A stretch of 64,000 nucleotides of DNA from Pedobacter caeni (GCF_900129215.1 NZ_FQUQ01000001.1:1116001-1180000), one strand, 5' to 3'. Positions 1-9,205 are shown, counted from the stretch's first letter. Numbers and translations: made by a program. The notes: a model not told the origin generated them from the letters alone.

Positions 1-1
1 G

Positions 2-2092
2 AGGAGGGCAAAACAAGCGAGCCTTGTATTGTTGTCGCAGGTAACAGGAAGACCAGTTGGTGATGTTGGTGAAGACATTAAAGCTACCGTGGCAAAAATT
101 AAAGTCCCTGCTGGTGTAAAGATCTCTTACGAAGGTGATCTGGAATTGCAGGGCGATGCCTTTACCCAGCTTGGGCTTGCACTGCTCGCTTCATTTACCC
201 TCGTTTACCTGATCATGGTTGCATTGTATAACAATTGGGCATACCCGTTTGTGGTCCTGTTTTCTATCCCTGTGGCTGCTGTAGGTGCATTTTTAGCACT
301 TGCCCTGACAGCAAAAAGTCTCAATGTGTTCTCTATTCTCGGTTTGATTATGATGATGGGACTGGTGGCTAAAAATGCCATCCTGCTGGTGGACAGGACG
401 AATGAGGCCAGAGCAGAAGGTAAATCGCTCATGGATGCTTTACTGGATGCAGGAAGTACACGTTTAAGGCCTATTTTAATGACTACCCTGGCCATGGTGA
501 TCGGAATGTTGCCACTGGCCCTGGCAAAAGGTGCTGCTGCAGAAATGAACAGCGGACTGGCCTGGGTATTGATCGGCGGACTGAGCAGTTCTATGTTCCT
601 TACTTTATTTGTAGTACCTGTAATTTACGATCTGATCACCAAGATGTTAGAAAAAACATCTGAAAAAAAAGAATCTGGTGGAGCAACCTCAGGTGGCGAA
701 GCAGCGCCGGCCAAAGTTGGTCCTGCTTTGACTGGCCTTGCAAAAATAACCGGGGTATTTTTCTTGCTGCTTTTTGCAGGAAATATGGCCATGGCGCAAA
801 ACCGGAAGCTGAGCCTGAAGGAGGCATTAGATAAAGGGCTGTCTGAAAATATACAGATTAAACAGGCGGAGCTGGAAGAGCTGAAGGCCAGACATTTCAA
901 GGCGGAAAGCAAAGGGAGTTTATACCCTGATGTTTCTGCCTCGGGTGAATATTTCAGGAATGTGAAATCACCGGTCATGTTTTTCCCGACTGTTGGCGTT
1001 GCCCCTGATGGCAACTTAATACTGGATGATAAAAATCTGACTCCGATAAACGCAGCCTCAAAGAACTCTTATTCCCTTACCGGAACGTTGACCATGCCTG
1101 TTTTCAACAGAGAAATTTATAAAGAGATAGCAGCTGCAAAATGGGATGAACAACTGAGCAAAGTGAATACGCTGTTGTCAAAAACGCAGTTGGCTGACGA
1201 AATCAGAAGGGCCTATTACCATGTTCTGGCAACTGAAGCAGGAAAAACACTGGTTAAACAATCGATTAAGCGGGCAGAGTTCAATCTAAGAAACAGCCGG
1301 AACCTCGTGAAACAAGGAATGGCTGTACCGGCAGATACCTTATCGGCCTTTATCAATCTGGAGTCCATGAAAATCAATGAACTGAGGTCGGATAATGAAA
1401 TCCGGCAATCAAAGAATTTCCTGAAAAACTTAATTCAGCTACCATTGGCAACAGAAATTGACTTGACTGACGACTTGAAGGTGGATGCTGCTCCATTAAC
1501 AGCAGCAGGTCCATTGGCTTTAGGGGATAGTGTTCTCCTTGAAAACCGTCCGGAAATGATCAGAAACAGCATTCAGATCAAGGCTGCGATGAATCAGATT
1601 GAACTGCAGAAAAGTAAATACCTGCCGAGCCTTAATTTCGTCAGTCAGTATCAGTTGCAGACCCAGGCAGATAATTTCAGGTTTGGGGATTACAGATGGC
1701 CAAACAGTATGTTTGTGGGCCTTCGGTTAACGGTCCCTATTTTCTCCGGATTTAAAACAAGTAACCGGGTAAAACAAGCCCAGGCCAGTGCAAAGATTGC
1801 TGAGCTGCAAAAAATAAAGCTGAATCAGGACATGTCCCTGGAATTGCTGAATGCGAAGAACAACCTGAAGACCAGCTGGCTGGAATGGGAACATCAGGGA
1901 AAAATTATTCCTTCGGCAGAGCGGAACCTTCAGCTGATTAGCAGCAGGTGGCAAAAAGGTGTGGTGAAATATTATGAGGTTGCAGATGCAGAGTTAAGCC
2001 TGATTCAGGTTAAAAACAACCATTTACAAGCGGCCTATGCCTATTTGATGGCCCAAACAGCCTATCTGAAAGCCATTAATCAACTTTTTTAA
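2..2092 (+). CDS. RND efflux permease C-terminus fused to a TolC-type outer-membrane protein (5' partial)
   Basis: The frame is open to the left edge, so the start is outside the window. Roughly the first 215 residues are the C-terminal membrane half of an HAE1/AcrB-type RND pump: hydrophobic segments, the conserved stretch LIMMMGLVAKNAILLVDRTN, and the LRPILMTTLAM helix. A Gly/Ala/Lys linker follows, then a hydrophobic segment ending in AMAQ that looks like a TolC signal peptide. After it comes a full TolC-like protein of about 430 residues with two OEP repeats and coiled-coil helices. Inner-membrane pump and outer-membrane channel are therefore one reading frame. RND-TolC fusions are known in Bacteroidota; whether signal peptidase cuts this one is unknown. 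A hairpin follows the stop codon. Confidence is high for both domains. Confidence 0.9.
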   Translation, partial: RRAKQASLVLLSQVTGRPVGDVGEDIKATVAKIKVPAGVKISYEGDLELQGDAFTQLGLALLASFTLVYLIMVALYNNWAYPFVVLFSIPVAAVGAFLALALTAKSLNVFSILGLIMMMGLVAKNAILLVDRTNEARAEGKSLMDALLDAGSTRLRPILMTTLAMVIGMLPLALAKGAAAEMNSGLAWVLIGGLSSSMFLTLFVVPVIYDLITKMLEKTSEKKESGGATSGGEAAPAKVGPALTGLAKITGVFFLLLFAGNMAMAQNRKLSLKEALDKGLSENIQIKQAELEELKARHFKAESKGSLYPDVSASGEYFRNVKSPVMFFPTVGVAPDGNLILDDKNLTPINAASKNSYSLTGTLTMPVFNREIYKEIAAAKWDEQLSKVNTLLSKTQLADEIRRAYYHVLATEAGKTLVKQSIKRAEFNLRNSRNLVKQGMAVPADTLSAFINLESMKINELRSDNEIRQSKNFLKNLIQLPLATEIDLTDDLKVDAAPLTAAGPLALGDSVLLENRPEMIRNSIQIKAAMNQIELQKSKYLPSLNFVSQYQLQTQADNFRFGDYRWPNSMFVGLRLTVPIFSGFKTSNRVKQAQASAKIAELQKIKLNQDMSLELLNAKNNLKTSWLEWEHQGKIIPSAERNLQLISSRWQKGVVKYYEVADAELSLIQVKNNHLQAAYAYLMAQTAYLKAINQLF

Positions 2093-2096
2093 AGAT

Positions 2097-2134
2097 GATG
2101 AAGCGATCGCGTACAGGCGCATGATCGCTTCATT
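2097..2134 (+). terminator. Hairpin after the RND-TolC fusion gene
   Basis: A perfect 11-base inverted repeat (ATGAAGCGATC at 2098-2108 with GATCGCTTCAT at 2123-2133) begins five bases after the stop codon. There is no clear T run after it, so it may be a weak terminator or an RNA 3' end stabiliser. Confidence 0.45.
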
Positions 2135-2238
2135 ACTTATAAAAGACCATGATATCCTGAAAAAATATATTCAATGCTGTTGTTGATTCTCGTAGTTTTG
2201 TTTGTGATCCCGTTTAAAACCATAAGACCTTAATTCTG

Positions 2239-3294
2239 ATGCAAAAGTTAACCTACCGGCTGTTTAGATTGTACGGATACCCTTTTCTGACGGTGATCAT
2301 TTACCTGATGTTTTTTTTCATGACCAGTGAGGATCATGCGAAGTCCTATGCTGATTATTCGCTTTACGATTATTGTCTGGAGGCATTTTACCTGGGTTAT
2401 TTTGTCATCGTGACGATAGAATCGTCGATTCTGATCACAAGGACCCTCAACCAGTTTTTACCCTGGGAAAAATCACCGATCAACCGTTTTCTTCTGCAGC
2501 TGATGATTCAGATCGTGCTGCTAACGGTGATGTTCTATGGAACATCGATGTTGATCCAGGCGGTTTCGTTGAGTGCTTTTGAATTTCTGACAGAGTTGCT
2601 GATCCGTCAGGCCCTTGTCCTCGGTGTACTGATTTCTTTATTGAGTACTGCCGCTTTTACGATAGACTATTTTTTACACAAATGGACTGATGCAGAGCTG
2701 GAATCAGTTAAATTGAAGCAATCGGTAACGCAGGCGCAGCTGGATGCCTTAAAAGCACAGATAGACCCCCATTTTTTATTCAATAATTTCAGCACGCTGA
2801 CCGCTTTGATCGAAGAAGATAAAGACATTGCGGTTAAGTTTCTTCAGCAGCTTTCTTCTGTATACCGGTATTTGCTCTCCAACCGGAGTCAGAGTGTCAT
2901 TGCGTTGAAAGAAGAGTTGTCTTTTATCAGGTCCTATTTCTTTTTGTATGAGATGCGTTATGGGGACCGGATTGCATTACTGATAGATATTCCTGATGGA
3001 ATGCTGGGTTCAGGGATCGCTCCGATCACTTTGCAATTGCTGATAGAAAATGCGATTAAACACAATGTGATCAGTGCATCTGAACCGCTGCACATCCGGA
3101 TATACGGATTGGAAGACCATCTTTTTGTAGAAAATAACATCAACCTGAAAACCCATGTAGAGTTAAGCTCTAAGATGGGTTTGAAAAATATTGAAGAACG
3201 CTACCTTTTGTTATCGAATAAAACCCCTATTGTTCTTCAGACTCCAGATCGCTTTCAAGTTAAAATCCCCCTGCTGCCCTATGACCATAGATAG
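2239..3294 (+). CDS. LytS-type sensor histidine kinase
   Basis: A membrane sensor kinase of the His_kinase (LytS/YehU) class. The first about 150 residues hold four predicted membrane helices with no sizeable extracellular domain. A short coiled-coil follows, then the His box AQIDPHFLFNN with the phospho-acceptor His near residue 177, and a HATPase domain with the N box (LLIENAIKHN) and a G box (MGLKNIEERY). It overlaps the LytTR regulator gene downstream by 14 bases, so the two are almost surely translated together and form a two-component pair. The signal is unknown. The 146 bases upstream separate it from the RND-TolC gene. Confidence 0.9.
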   Translation: MQKLTYRLFRLYGYPFLTVIIYLMFFFMTSEDHAKSYADYSLYDYCLEAFYLGYFVIVTIESSILITRTLNQFLPWEKSPINRFLLQLMIQIVLLTVMFYGTSMLIQAVSLSAFEFLTELLIRQALVLGVLISLLSTAAFTIDYFLHKWTDAELESVKLKQSVTQAQLDALKAQIDPHFLFNNFSTLTALIEEDKDIAVKFLQQLSSVYRYLLSNRSQSVIALKEELSFIRSYFFLYEMRYGDRIALLIDIPDGMLGSGIAPITLQLLIENAIKHNVISASEPLHIRIYGLEDHLFVENNINLKTHVELSSKMGLKNIEERYLLLSNKTPIVLQTPDRFQVKIPLLPYDHR

Positions 3295-4042
3295 TTTAAT
3301 TATAGAAGATGAATTGCCCAATGCCAGGCGATTGGAAAAGCTGCTCAATGAATCCGCTTATTCCGTTCAGATCGTTGGACGGTTGCAGACCGTAAAAGAG
3401 GCCATCATCTGGCTAAAGAGCAATCCTGCCCCTTCCCTGATTTTCATGGACATCAGGTTAAGCGATGGGCTGAGCTTCGAAATTTATAAAAACGTGGAGC
3501 TGCAGGCACCTGTGATTTTTACTACAGCTTATGATGAATACGCATTGCAGGCATTTAAGGTCAACAGCGTGGATTATCTGTTAAAACCAATCGATAAAGA
3601 GGCCCTGGAGCAGGCGCTTCAAAAATTCAGCATGCAACAGCGCAAACCGGATTATGAGTCGATGATGCAGTTGTTTGGTCAGATTCAATCAAAGCAGGTC
3701 ATTTACAGGTCCCGTTTCCTCGTGACTTTCAGGGATCAGCTGATTTCTATTGCAGTGGAAGACATTGCTTATTTCGGTTCAGCATTCAAAACCACATTTC
3801 TGGTGACACATAAGGGAGAGAAACACTATATCAGTCAGACGCTGGAAGAATTGGAAAAAGAGATTAATCCTTCGTTATTCTTCAGGATCACCAGGCAATA
3901 TCTGGTTTGTAATGCTGCGGTAGGTAAAATCCATATATTTTTTAATGGTAAGCTCAAGGTAGAATTGCGGCCTCCTGCGGAAGAAGAAGTGGTGCTGAGC
4001 AGGGATAAATCCATTGCTTTTAAAGAGTGGCTGGACAAATAA
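3281..4042 (+). CDS. LytTR-family response regulator
   Basis: A 253-residue regulator with an N-terminal receiver domain (acidic pair in IIEDE, phospho-acceptor Asp in IFMDIRL near residue 57, Lys in YLLKPID) and a C-terminal LytTR DNA-binding domain (FRITRQYLVCN segment). The frame is open further upstream, but the ATG at 3281 gives the standard start of a receiver domain (MTIDSLIIEDE) and a 14-base overlap with the kinase gene. Partner of the LytS kinase just upstream. Target genes are not evident; the flanking quinone reductase and efflux genes are candidates only by position. Confidence 0.9.
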   Translation: MTIDSLIIEDELPNARRLEKLLNESAYSVQIVGRLQTVKEAIIWLKSNPAPSLIFMDIRLSDGLSFEIYKNVELQAPVIFTTAYDEYALQAFKVNSVDYLLKPIDKEALEQALQKFSMQQRKPDYESMMQLFGQIQSKQVIYRSRFLVTFRDQLISIAVEDIAYFGSAFKTTFLVTHKGEKHYISQTLEELEKEINPSLFFRITRQYLVCNAAVGKIHIFFNGKLKVELRPPAEEEVVLSRDKSIAFKEWLDK

Positions 4043-4069
4043 ACCAGTTCGTCTATCCGGATAGAATGA

Positions 4070-4077
4070 TATCTTTG
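4070..4077 (+). promoter_or_regulatory. Putative -7 promoter box (TATCTTTG)
   Basis: TATCTTTG matches the Bacteroidota -7 consensus TAnnTTTG and lies 40 bases before the ATG of the Crp-type gene. No convincing -33 TTTG was found at the usual distance. Confidence 0.45.
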
Positions 4078-4117
4078 AGGCCAAACTCAGGGAGATTATC
4101 ATTTATTCTTATTTTCA

Positions 4118-4684
4118 ATGATCAGCACTTTTCTAACGTCATTTAACATTTTCAGCCCTTCAGAGATTTCTGCTTTCGAAGAAAAGACCGCATTAAGGTC
4201 CATCAAAAAAGGGGAGTTCTTAATTCAGGAAGGTCAGTTTTGTAAGGAGGTCGCTTTTCTTAAAAGTGGCATTCTGCGGTCTTTCTTCAGCCCTGAATCC
4301 GGAGAGGAGATCACCTATTGTATCACTTTTCCCAACACCCTGACAACGGCATATTCTTCATTTATTACCGGAGCGCCTACTGTAGAGAATATTCAGGCGG
4401 TATCATCAGCCGAACTGGTGGTTGTTCAGAAGGCAGATCTGGACCTGTTGTCTCAGTCCAGCCTGAACTGGACCAGGTTCCTTAAAATGATTGCCGAACA
4501 GCAATATCTGGAACTGGAAAAGCGGTTATTCAGTTTTCAGAAAGAAAAGGCTAAGAAAAGGTATATGGATCTTCTGGAAAACCAGCCTGTATATGTTCAG
4601 CAAATCCCTTTGCAATACCTGGCCTCTTATCTTGGCATCACACCGAGGCACCTGAGCCGCTTAAGACGGGAAGTGACTTTGTAG
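4118..4684 (+). CDS. Crp/Fnr-family transcriptional regulator
   Basis: A 188-residue regulator with an N-terminal cyclic-nucleotide-binding-like beta roll (GEFLIQEGQFCKEVAFLKSG) and a short C-terminal winged helix (LQYLASYLGITPRHLSRLRRE). It belongs to the common Bacteroidota branch of Crp-like proteins in which the ligand-binding residues for cAMP are not conserved; the ligand is unknown. It sits 91 bases upstream of a quinone reductase gene on the same strand, so control of that gene is plausible but inferred. Confidence 0.85.
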   Translation: MISTFLTSFNIFSPSEISAFEEKTALRSIKKGEFLIQEGQFCKEVAFLKSGILRSFFSPESGEEITYCITFPNTLTTAYSSFITGAPTVENIQAVSSAELVVVQKADLDLLSQSSLNWTRFLKMIAEQQYLELEKRLFSFQKEKAKKRYMDLLENQPVYVQQIPLQYLASYLGITPRHLSRLRREVTL

Positions 4685-4740
4685 TAGAAAAAGGCCTCGT
4701 TTTATAGACAAATGTCCTGTAGCCGGAATGCGCATCAGGA

Positions 4741-4748
4741 TACCTTTG
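4741..4748 (+). promoter_or_regulatory. Putative -7 promoter box (TACCTTTG)
   Basis: Exact match to TAnnTTTG, 28 bases before the ATG of the quinone reductase gene, giving that gene its own promoter separate from the upstream regulator. A -33 element is not obvious. Confidence 0.5.
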
Positions 4749-4775
4749 CCCTGAACAAATAAATATCAGGACAAA

Positions 4776-5354
4776 ATGAACAAGATTCTAATTATAAACG
4801 GACATCCCAACCCGGAAAGTTTCAACCATGCACTCGCAGAAGCTTATAAAGATGGGGCCATAAAAGCTGGTGCGACCATTTCCCGGATCAATATCGGCGA
4901 ACTTGATTTCAACCCAAACTTACAATACGGCTATACCAAAAGAATGGACCTAGAGCCGGACTTGCTGGAAAGCCTGGAAAAGATAAAAGCAGCAGATCAT
5001 CTGGTCTGGATACATCCTGTTTGGTGGGGAGGCCCTCCCGCAATAATGAAAGGCTTTCTGGACCGGCTGTTCCTTCCCGGACTAACCTATCAATATAAGG
5101 AGAATTCCATGTGGTGGGACAAATTGCTGACCGGTAAGACCGCCAGAATCATTACGACACTGGATCAGCCAGGCTGGTATTACCGGCTGATGTATGGAAG
5201 GCCAAGCGTAAATCTATTGAAAAAGAGTACGCTGGAGTTCTGCGGGATTAAACCCGTAAAAGTAACCTATGTTGGTATCATCAAAACTGCACTGCCAGAG
5301 CAAAGACAAAAGTGGATCAATCAGATCTACCAGTTGGGTGTGCAGCAACGCTAA
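4776..5354 (+). CDS. NAD(P)H:quinone oxidoreductase, flavodoxin-like fold
   Basis: A 192-residue cytosolic flavoprotein of the NQO1/MdaB/YwrO group. It shows the FMN/FAD-binding start ILIINGHPNPESFNHAL and the conserved WIHPVWWGGPPAIMKGFLDR loop. Proteins of this family use NAD(P)H for two-electron reduction of quinones or other electrophiles. Length is normal for the family. The Crp-type regulator directly upstream may control it. Confidence 0.88.
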   Translation: MNKILIINGHPNPESFNHALAEAYKDGAIKAGATISRINIGELDFNPNLQYGYTKRMDLEPDLLESLEKIKAADHLVWIHPVWWGGPPAIMKGFLDRLFLPGLTYQYKENSMWWDKLLTGKTARIITTLDQPGWYYRLMYGRPSVNLLKKSTLEFCGIKPVKVTYVGIIKTALPEQRQKWINQIYQLGVQQR

Positions 5355-5389
5355 CCGGTCAAACCTTTCACCTTTTATATTTTTAAATT

Positions 5390-6001
5390 ATGCCCAGAGT
5401 AAAAGTCCAGAGGAAGGCGTTGACCATCGATATGACGGCCATGACCGATGTTTCCTTCCTCCTCCTCACCTTTTTCATCTTAACTGCCACGGCAAAACAA
5501 CCGGATCCCCTGGATGTAAAAATTCCTACATCCACCTATACGATTAAGGTGCCTGATAAGGACATTGCATTGCTGACCATTGGGAAAGGGAAAGTGTTTT
5601 TTGAAGCCACTGGTCAGGACATTAAAATTGCGATGCTGGAAAAGATTGGTACACAATATAAAATCGGGTTCAGTGCTGAAGAGAAAAAAAGATTCAGCGT
5701 AATTGGTTCTTTTGGTGTGCCCGTTCAAAGCCTGAAGGCTTATATCATGATGGATGGGGCAAAACGGACTGCCTCAGGTCTGGAAACAGGTATCCCGGCT
5801 GATTCTGCAAACAACCAGCTGGCAGATTGGGTATTACATTCCAGGCAGGCTGTTGCAGAACTGCATTCCACAGCGATGAGGGTCAGTATTAAAGGAGATG
5901 CCAATGAAGAGTACCCCGCTGTAAAAAAGATCATCGACATCCTGCAGAAACAAAAGATCAATAAGTTTAGTCTTTTAACCAATGCAGAAGCTGCTCCATA
6001 A
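5390..6001 (+). CDS. ExbD/TolR-family protein, apparently without ExbB partner
   Basis: A 203-residue protein of the ExbD/TolR family. It has a short cytoplasmic N-terminus, a single membrane helix with the conserved aspartate segment (MTDVSFLLLTFFILTA) and a periplasmic domain. In known systems ExbD pairs with a five-fold ExbB ring to couple proton flow to TonB. No exbB or tonB gene lies next to it here, so a partner must be encoded elsewhere. The C-terminal KIIDILQKQKINKFSLLTN agrees with the family's periplasmic fold. Confidence 0.85.
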   Translation: MPRVKVQRKALTIDMTAMTDVSFLLLTFFILTATAKQPDPLDVKIPTSTYTIKVPDKDIALLTIGKGKVFFEATGQDIKIAMLEKIGTQYKIGFSAEEKKRFSVIGSFGVPVQSLKAYIMMDGAKRTASGLETGIPADSANNQLADWVLHSRQAVAELHSTAMRVSIKGDANEEYPAVKKIIDILQKQKINKFSLLTNAEAAP

Positions 6002-6183
6002 GATACGAGCATAAAAGCTGCTACCTTAAGCCACAAAGTGTAGCACATCTCTACAGTTAATTTAACCTCTTATTTTACAAATAGCTGTTTATCAATGCTA
6101 TGCCACACCTGATTTGTTCTGGCATCATTATTAAACATAGTCTAATCGTAATTAACAAGAATAATAACTGAAATACATAAGAT

Positions 6184-6495
6184 ATGAAAAAGATCATTTT
6201 ATCAGCAGCATTTTTAGCATTCGCAGGAATCTCAGCAGTAAACGCAAGTGAAGTAAAAACTCCGGTAGCAATTACCGTGAAACAAGATAGCACTACAAAA
6301 ACTCCGGTTGAATTGAAAGATCTTCCGGAAGCAGTAAAAACTACTTTGCAAAGTGAACCAGTTAAAGCATGGACTCCGGTTGCAGCTTTCCTGGTAACTA
6401 ACGCAGACAAAACCAAATATTACCAGATTGATGTGAAAAAAGAAGCAGAAACTGCTTCCATCAAAATTGGTGAAGATGGTAAAGTAATTCAATAG
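6184..6495 (+). CDS. Small secreted protein, PepSY-like, function unknown
   Basis: A 103-residue protein with a clear signal peptide (MKKIILSAAFLAFAGISAVNAS). The mature part, about 80 residues, has the pattern of small Bacteroidota periplasmic PepSY-like proteins (LKDLPEAVKTTLQ, then YYQIDVKKE and IGEDGKVIQ), which is a weak resemblance. It is a single-gene unit closed by a strong terminator. No enzyme motif is visible and I assign no function. Confidence 0.75.
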   Translation: MKKIILSAAFLAFAGISAVNASEVKTPVAITVKQDSTTKTPVELKDLPEAVKTTLQSEPVKAWTPVAAFLVTNADKTKYYQIDVKKEAETASIKIGEDGKVIQ

Positions 6496-6523
6496 GTCCC
6501 TATTGAGCAATCAATGTATGTTT

Positions 6524-6559
6524 AAAAAAGGGGTCGGAGTAATCCGGCCCTTTTTTTTT
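6524..6559. terminator. Intrinsic terminator between convergent genes
   Basis: An 8-base stem (GGGTCGGA 6531-6538, TCCGGCCC 6543-6550, one G-U pair) with a GTAA loop, nine T after and six A before. It can serve the small secreted protein gene and, read from the other strand, the GNAT gene. Confidence 0.9.
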
Positions 6560-6569
6560 GCTGTTCTTT

Positions 6570-6971
6570 TTATACTGCTCTTCTGATGAGAAATGCATTG
6601 TCAAGATGCTCCATCCCGATTTTGGGGTAATAGCTCATCGCTGTTGGGGCGGATAACAACAACAGCATCGACTCCTGCCCTATGCATTCTTTTGTCAGCG
6701 CCACCAGTTCCTTTCCTATTCCGCTTTTTTGATAGTCCAGATGAACAGCCAGATCTGAAAGGTAACAGGAATAACAGAAATCTGTAATTGATCTGGCAAT
6801 CCCCACCAGGTTATCGCCATCCCAGGCGGAAACGATCACATTGGAGTTCTCATACATCTTGTGTATTCGCTCAAAATCCCCTGTAGGTCTGCTTAAGCCC
6901 GAACTTACATACAATGCAATAATTGCAGCAGTATCCGGACAAAGGTTAGTTTTATAAGTAATGTTCCTCAT
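6570..6971 (-). CDS. GNAT-family N-acetyltransferase
   Basis: A 133-residue single-domain acetyltransferase. The acetyl-CoA site is visible as LAVHLDYQKSGIGKELVALTKE, matching the Q/RxxGxG/A signature. The substrate is unknown. It is transcribed away from the MocR regulator with only 33 bases between the start codons, the usual arrangement for a MocR-type regulator and its target gene, so control by that regulator is likely. Confidence 0.85.
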   Translation of the reverse strand: MRNITYKTNLCPDTAAIIALYVSSGLSRPTGDFERIHKMYENSNVIVSAWDGDNLVGIARSITDFCYSCYLSDLAVHLDYQKSGIGKELVALTKECIGQESMLLLLSAPTAMSYYPKIGMEHLDNAFLIRRAV

Positions 6972-6988
6972 ATTTCGTTTTTTTTATT

Positions 6989-6996
6989 CAAAAGTA
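6989..6996 (-). promoter_or_regulatory. Putative -7 promoter box for the GNAT gene (TACTTTTG)
   Basis: On the minus strand TACTTTTG matches TAnnTTTG and lies 17 bases before the GNAT start codon. It sits within the 33-base gap to the divergent MocR gene, so a regulator bound there would affect both genes. Confidence 0.45.
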
Positions 6997-7004
6997 CAGG
7001 ACAG

Positions 7005-8531
7005 ATGGACTACCTTTACTATCCAGATTTAAAAAACAGAGTAGTCCAGATGCTTCCATTTACCACCCTCCTCTCCATCGACAAAGAATCTCCGCAACCG
7101 ATCTTTCTACAGATCGCAAACAATGTGGTGAACATCATCCGGGAAGGACAAATCAAACCCGGAACGATGCTTCCCGGTACCCGTGAGCTGGCTAAACTTT
7201 TGAACATTCACCGTAAAACCGTCATTGCCGCCTACGATGAGCTCTATGCACAAAGCTGGATCGAGGTGATCCCCAGAAAAGGTGCCATGATTGCACAGAA
7301 CCTGCCGGATTTAAAACCACAGCGCTGGAACGAGCCCAGATCGGGTTCCTATGGAGAATTTCTGGCCGCCCCTTTTTATCAGATGGAAACACATACGCCT
7401 ATTGTATCTGTCCCTGGATTGAGGTCTCCGGAGTTCATCATCGATGGAGGATATCCGGATTCCAGGCTGGCACCATTGGATTTGCTGAACAGAGAATATA
7501 GAAGCAGGTCGAAACTGGCTTCGGCCAGGAAATGGCTTCCGGGATCTTTAGGCGGAGGATCTCCATTACTCAGAGAAGCCCTGGTCGCTTATCTTCTGGA
7601 AAGCCGCGGACTAAACATTGAGGCACAGCATACCATGACCACCCACGGTGCTCAGATGAGCATTTACATTGCTGCCAGTTTATTACTCCAGGCCGGAGAT
7701 GCGGTTATCGTAGGCGATCCGAGCTATTTTATGGCAAATATGGTATTCGAAAAGCTGGGTGCCCGTCTGGTTAAAGTTCCGGTAGATGCCTGGGGAATGG
7801 ATATGGATGCCGTAGAGCAAGCCTGTAAAAAGCAGCAGATCAATGTGCTTTATGTGATTCCACATCACCATCATCCGACCACAGTAACTTTAAGTCCACA
7901 GCGGCGAATGAGGTTGCTGGAACTTTCCAGGAAGTATAACTTTGCCATTATTGAGGACGACTATGATTACGAATTTCATTATAACTCGGCCCCCTATCTT
8001 CCACTCGCCAGCAGTCAGCATGAAGGAAGAGTGATCTACATCGGCTCTTTTTCTAAATCTATTGCTTCTTCCATAAGGATCGGCTTTATGGTGGCTCCTG
8101 CCGATTTTATCCGGCAGGCCATTCAAATGCGGATGATTATCGATCTGAGAGCGGATCATGTCCTGGAAGACGCACTTGCGGCACTGATTCAAAACGGAGA
8201 TATCGGCCGCTATTTAAAAAAGGCAAATAAAGCCTATTTCGACCGGCTGAATAACCTCTGCACACTATTGGACCAGGAGCTGAAAGGAATCGTCAGTTTT
8301 GAAAGACCTTCGGGCGGAATGGCGATCTGGGCAAACTTTAATGAAGCTTATCCACTGGCTAAAGTTGCAGATGCTGCGATAAGCAAAGGATTGTACATTA
8401 GTTCCGGTATTCATTATCATGGCAATCCGCAGCATAACAATTCCATCCGGATGGGTTTTGCAACGATGAACATAGCAGAGATGAATGCAGCAATTGAAAT
8501 CCTTTGCAAGGTGTTAAAAGCTAAAATATAA
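7005..8531 (+). CDS. MocR/PdxR-type transcriptional regulator with aminotransferase domain
   Basis: A 508-residue fusion of an N-terminal GntR winged helix (about residues 20-95; GTMLPGTRELAKLLNIHRKTV) to a fold-type I aminotransferase-like domain (about 130-500). The PLP lysine is visible in GSFSKSIASSIRIG (Lys351), as is the Asp-containing EDDYDYEF. Characterised members bind PLP and control vitamin B6 or amino-acid genes. The start shown gives a 15-residue extension ahead of an internal ATG near 7050, which is also possible. It is divergent from the GNAT gene. Confidence 0.88.
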   Translation: MDYLYYPDLKNRVVQMLPFTTLLSIDKESPQPIFLQIANNVVNIIREGQIKPGTMLPGTRELAKLLNIHRKTVIAAYDELYAQSWIEVIPRKGAMIAQNLPDLKPQRWNEPRSGSYGEFLAAPFYQMETHTPIVSVPGLRSPEFIIDGGYPDSRLAPLDLLNREYRSRSKLASARKWLPGSLGGGSPLLREALVAYLLESRGLNIEAQHTMTTHGAQMSIYIAASLLLQAGDAVIVGDPSYFMANMVFEKLGARLVKVPVDAWGMDMDAVEQACKKQQINVLYVIPHHHHPTTVTLSPQRRMRLLELSRKYNFAIIEDDYDYEFHYNSAPYLPLASSQHEGRVIYIGSFSKSIASSIRIGFMVAPADFIRQAIQMRMIIDLRADHVLEDALAALIQNGDIGRYLKKANKAYFDRLNNLCTLLDQELKGIVSFERPSGGMAIWANFNEAYPLAKVADAAISKGLYISSGIHYHGNPQHNNSIRMGFATMNIAEMNAAIEILCKVLKAKI

Positions 8532-8559
8532 TGTAGCTTTGGGCTTTCTAACATCCGGT

Positions 8560-9030
8560 ATGACAAAAACGCCCCATCAATTGACAAAAGGAAAATATGT
8601 GTTCTTTGGTACTCCTCAGCAGCAACAGGGTGAGAATGTATTGGTACCATATTTTACGGCGACTGGATTGTGTCTGACCGAAAATGAAGGCCTGATCTCC
8701 GGCAAGGTGGAACAGTTTGACATCAGTCACCTCATTTCCAAAAGGTCCGTTTATGTGGATAGCGAACGGTCCATAGAAGCTCATAAATTGTACACCTGGC
8801 CGGCAAAACTGGGTGATCCGAATGCCTGGGCAGAAAGCAAACGTATATTTTTTGAAGATCACCTGATCGATCATCCAATGGAGATTCTCTTTGAACTGGA
8901 AGAAAACCAGGTGAGCTGGAAATACATCAGTCCGCAGGATTTTTCTGAAGCAGCGGCAATGGCCTCCACTTCTCCTGAATTTAATGAAATCAATAGCGGG
9001 CTTTCTTTAAAAGACAAGGTTAAGGGCTAA
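8560..9030 (+). CDS. Hypothetical cytosolic protein
   Basis: A 156-residue protein with no signal peptide or membrane helix and a mixed, acidic composition. I do not recognise a family. The ATG at 8560 is preferred over an in-frame TTG at 8539, which would leave only seven bases after the MocR stop codon. Same strand and close spacing suggest co-transcription with the MocR gene. Confidence 0.65.
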   Translation: MTKTPHQLTKGKYVFFGTPQQQQGENVLVPYFTATGLCLTENEGLISGKVEQFDISHLISKRSVYVDSERSIEAHKLYTWPAKLGDPNAWAESKRIFFEDHLIDHPMEILFELEENQVSWKYISPQDFSEAAAMASTSPEFNEINSGLSLKDKVKG

Positions 9031-9205
9031 ATACAAAGTTAAAGCGCCTTGAAAACCATGCTGTTCTTTTTAACGGGCTTCAACTAAACAGGTTAGCTTT
9101 TCTAAGCTCATTTCATTTATTTTATTCTTGATATTATTGTTTAACAGAATTGTTAAATCAATGCCATTTAACGGTTATCGCAATGCCATATCCGCGATTT
9201 GGGCT

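Noticed and set aside
9140..9157. Inverted repeat TTTAACA-GAAT-TGTTAAA resembling the TetR operator
   Set aside because: The spacing between arms is 4 instead of 1 base and no TetR or efflux gene is adjacent.
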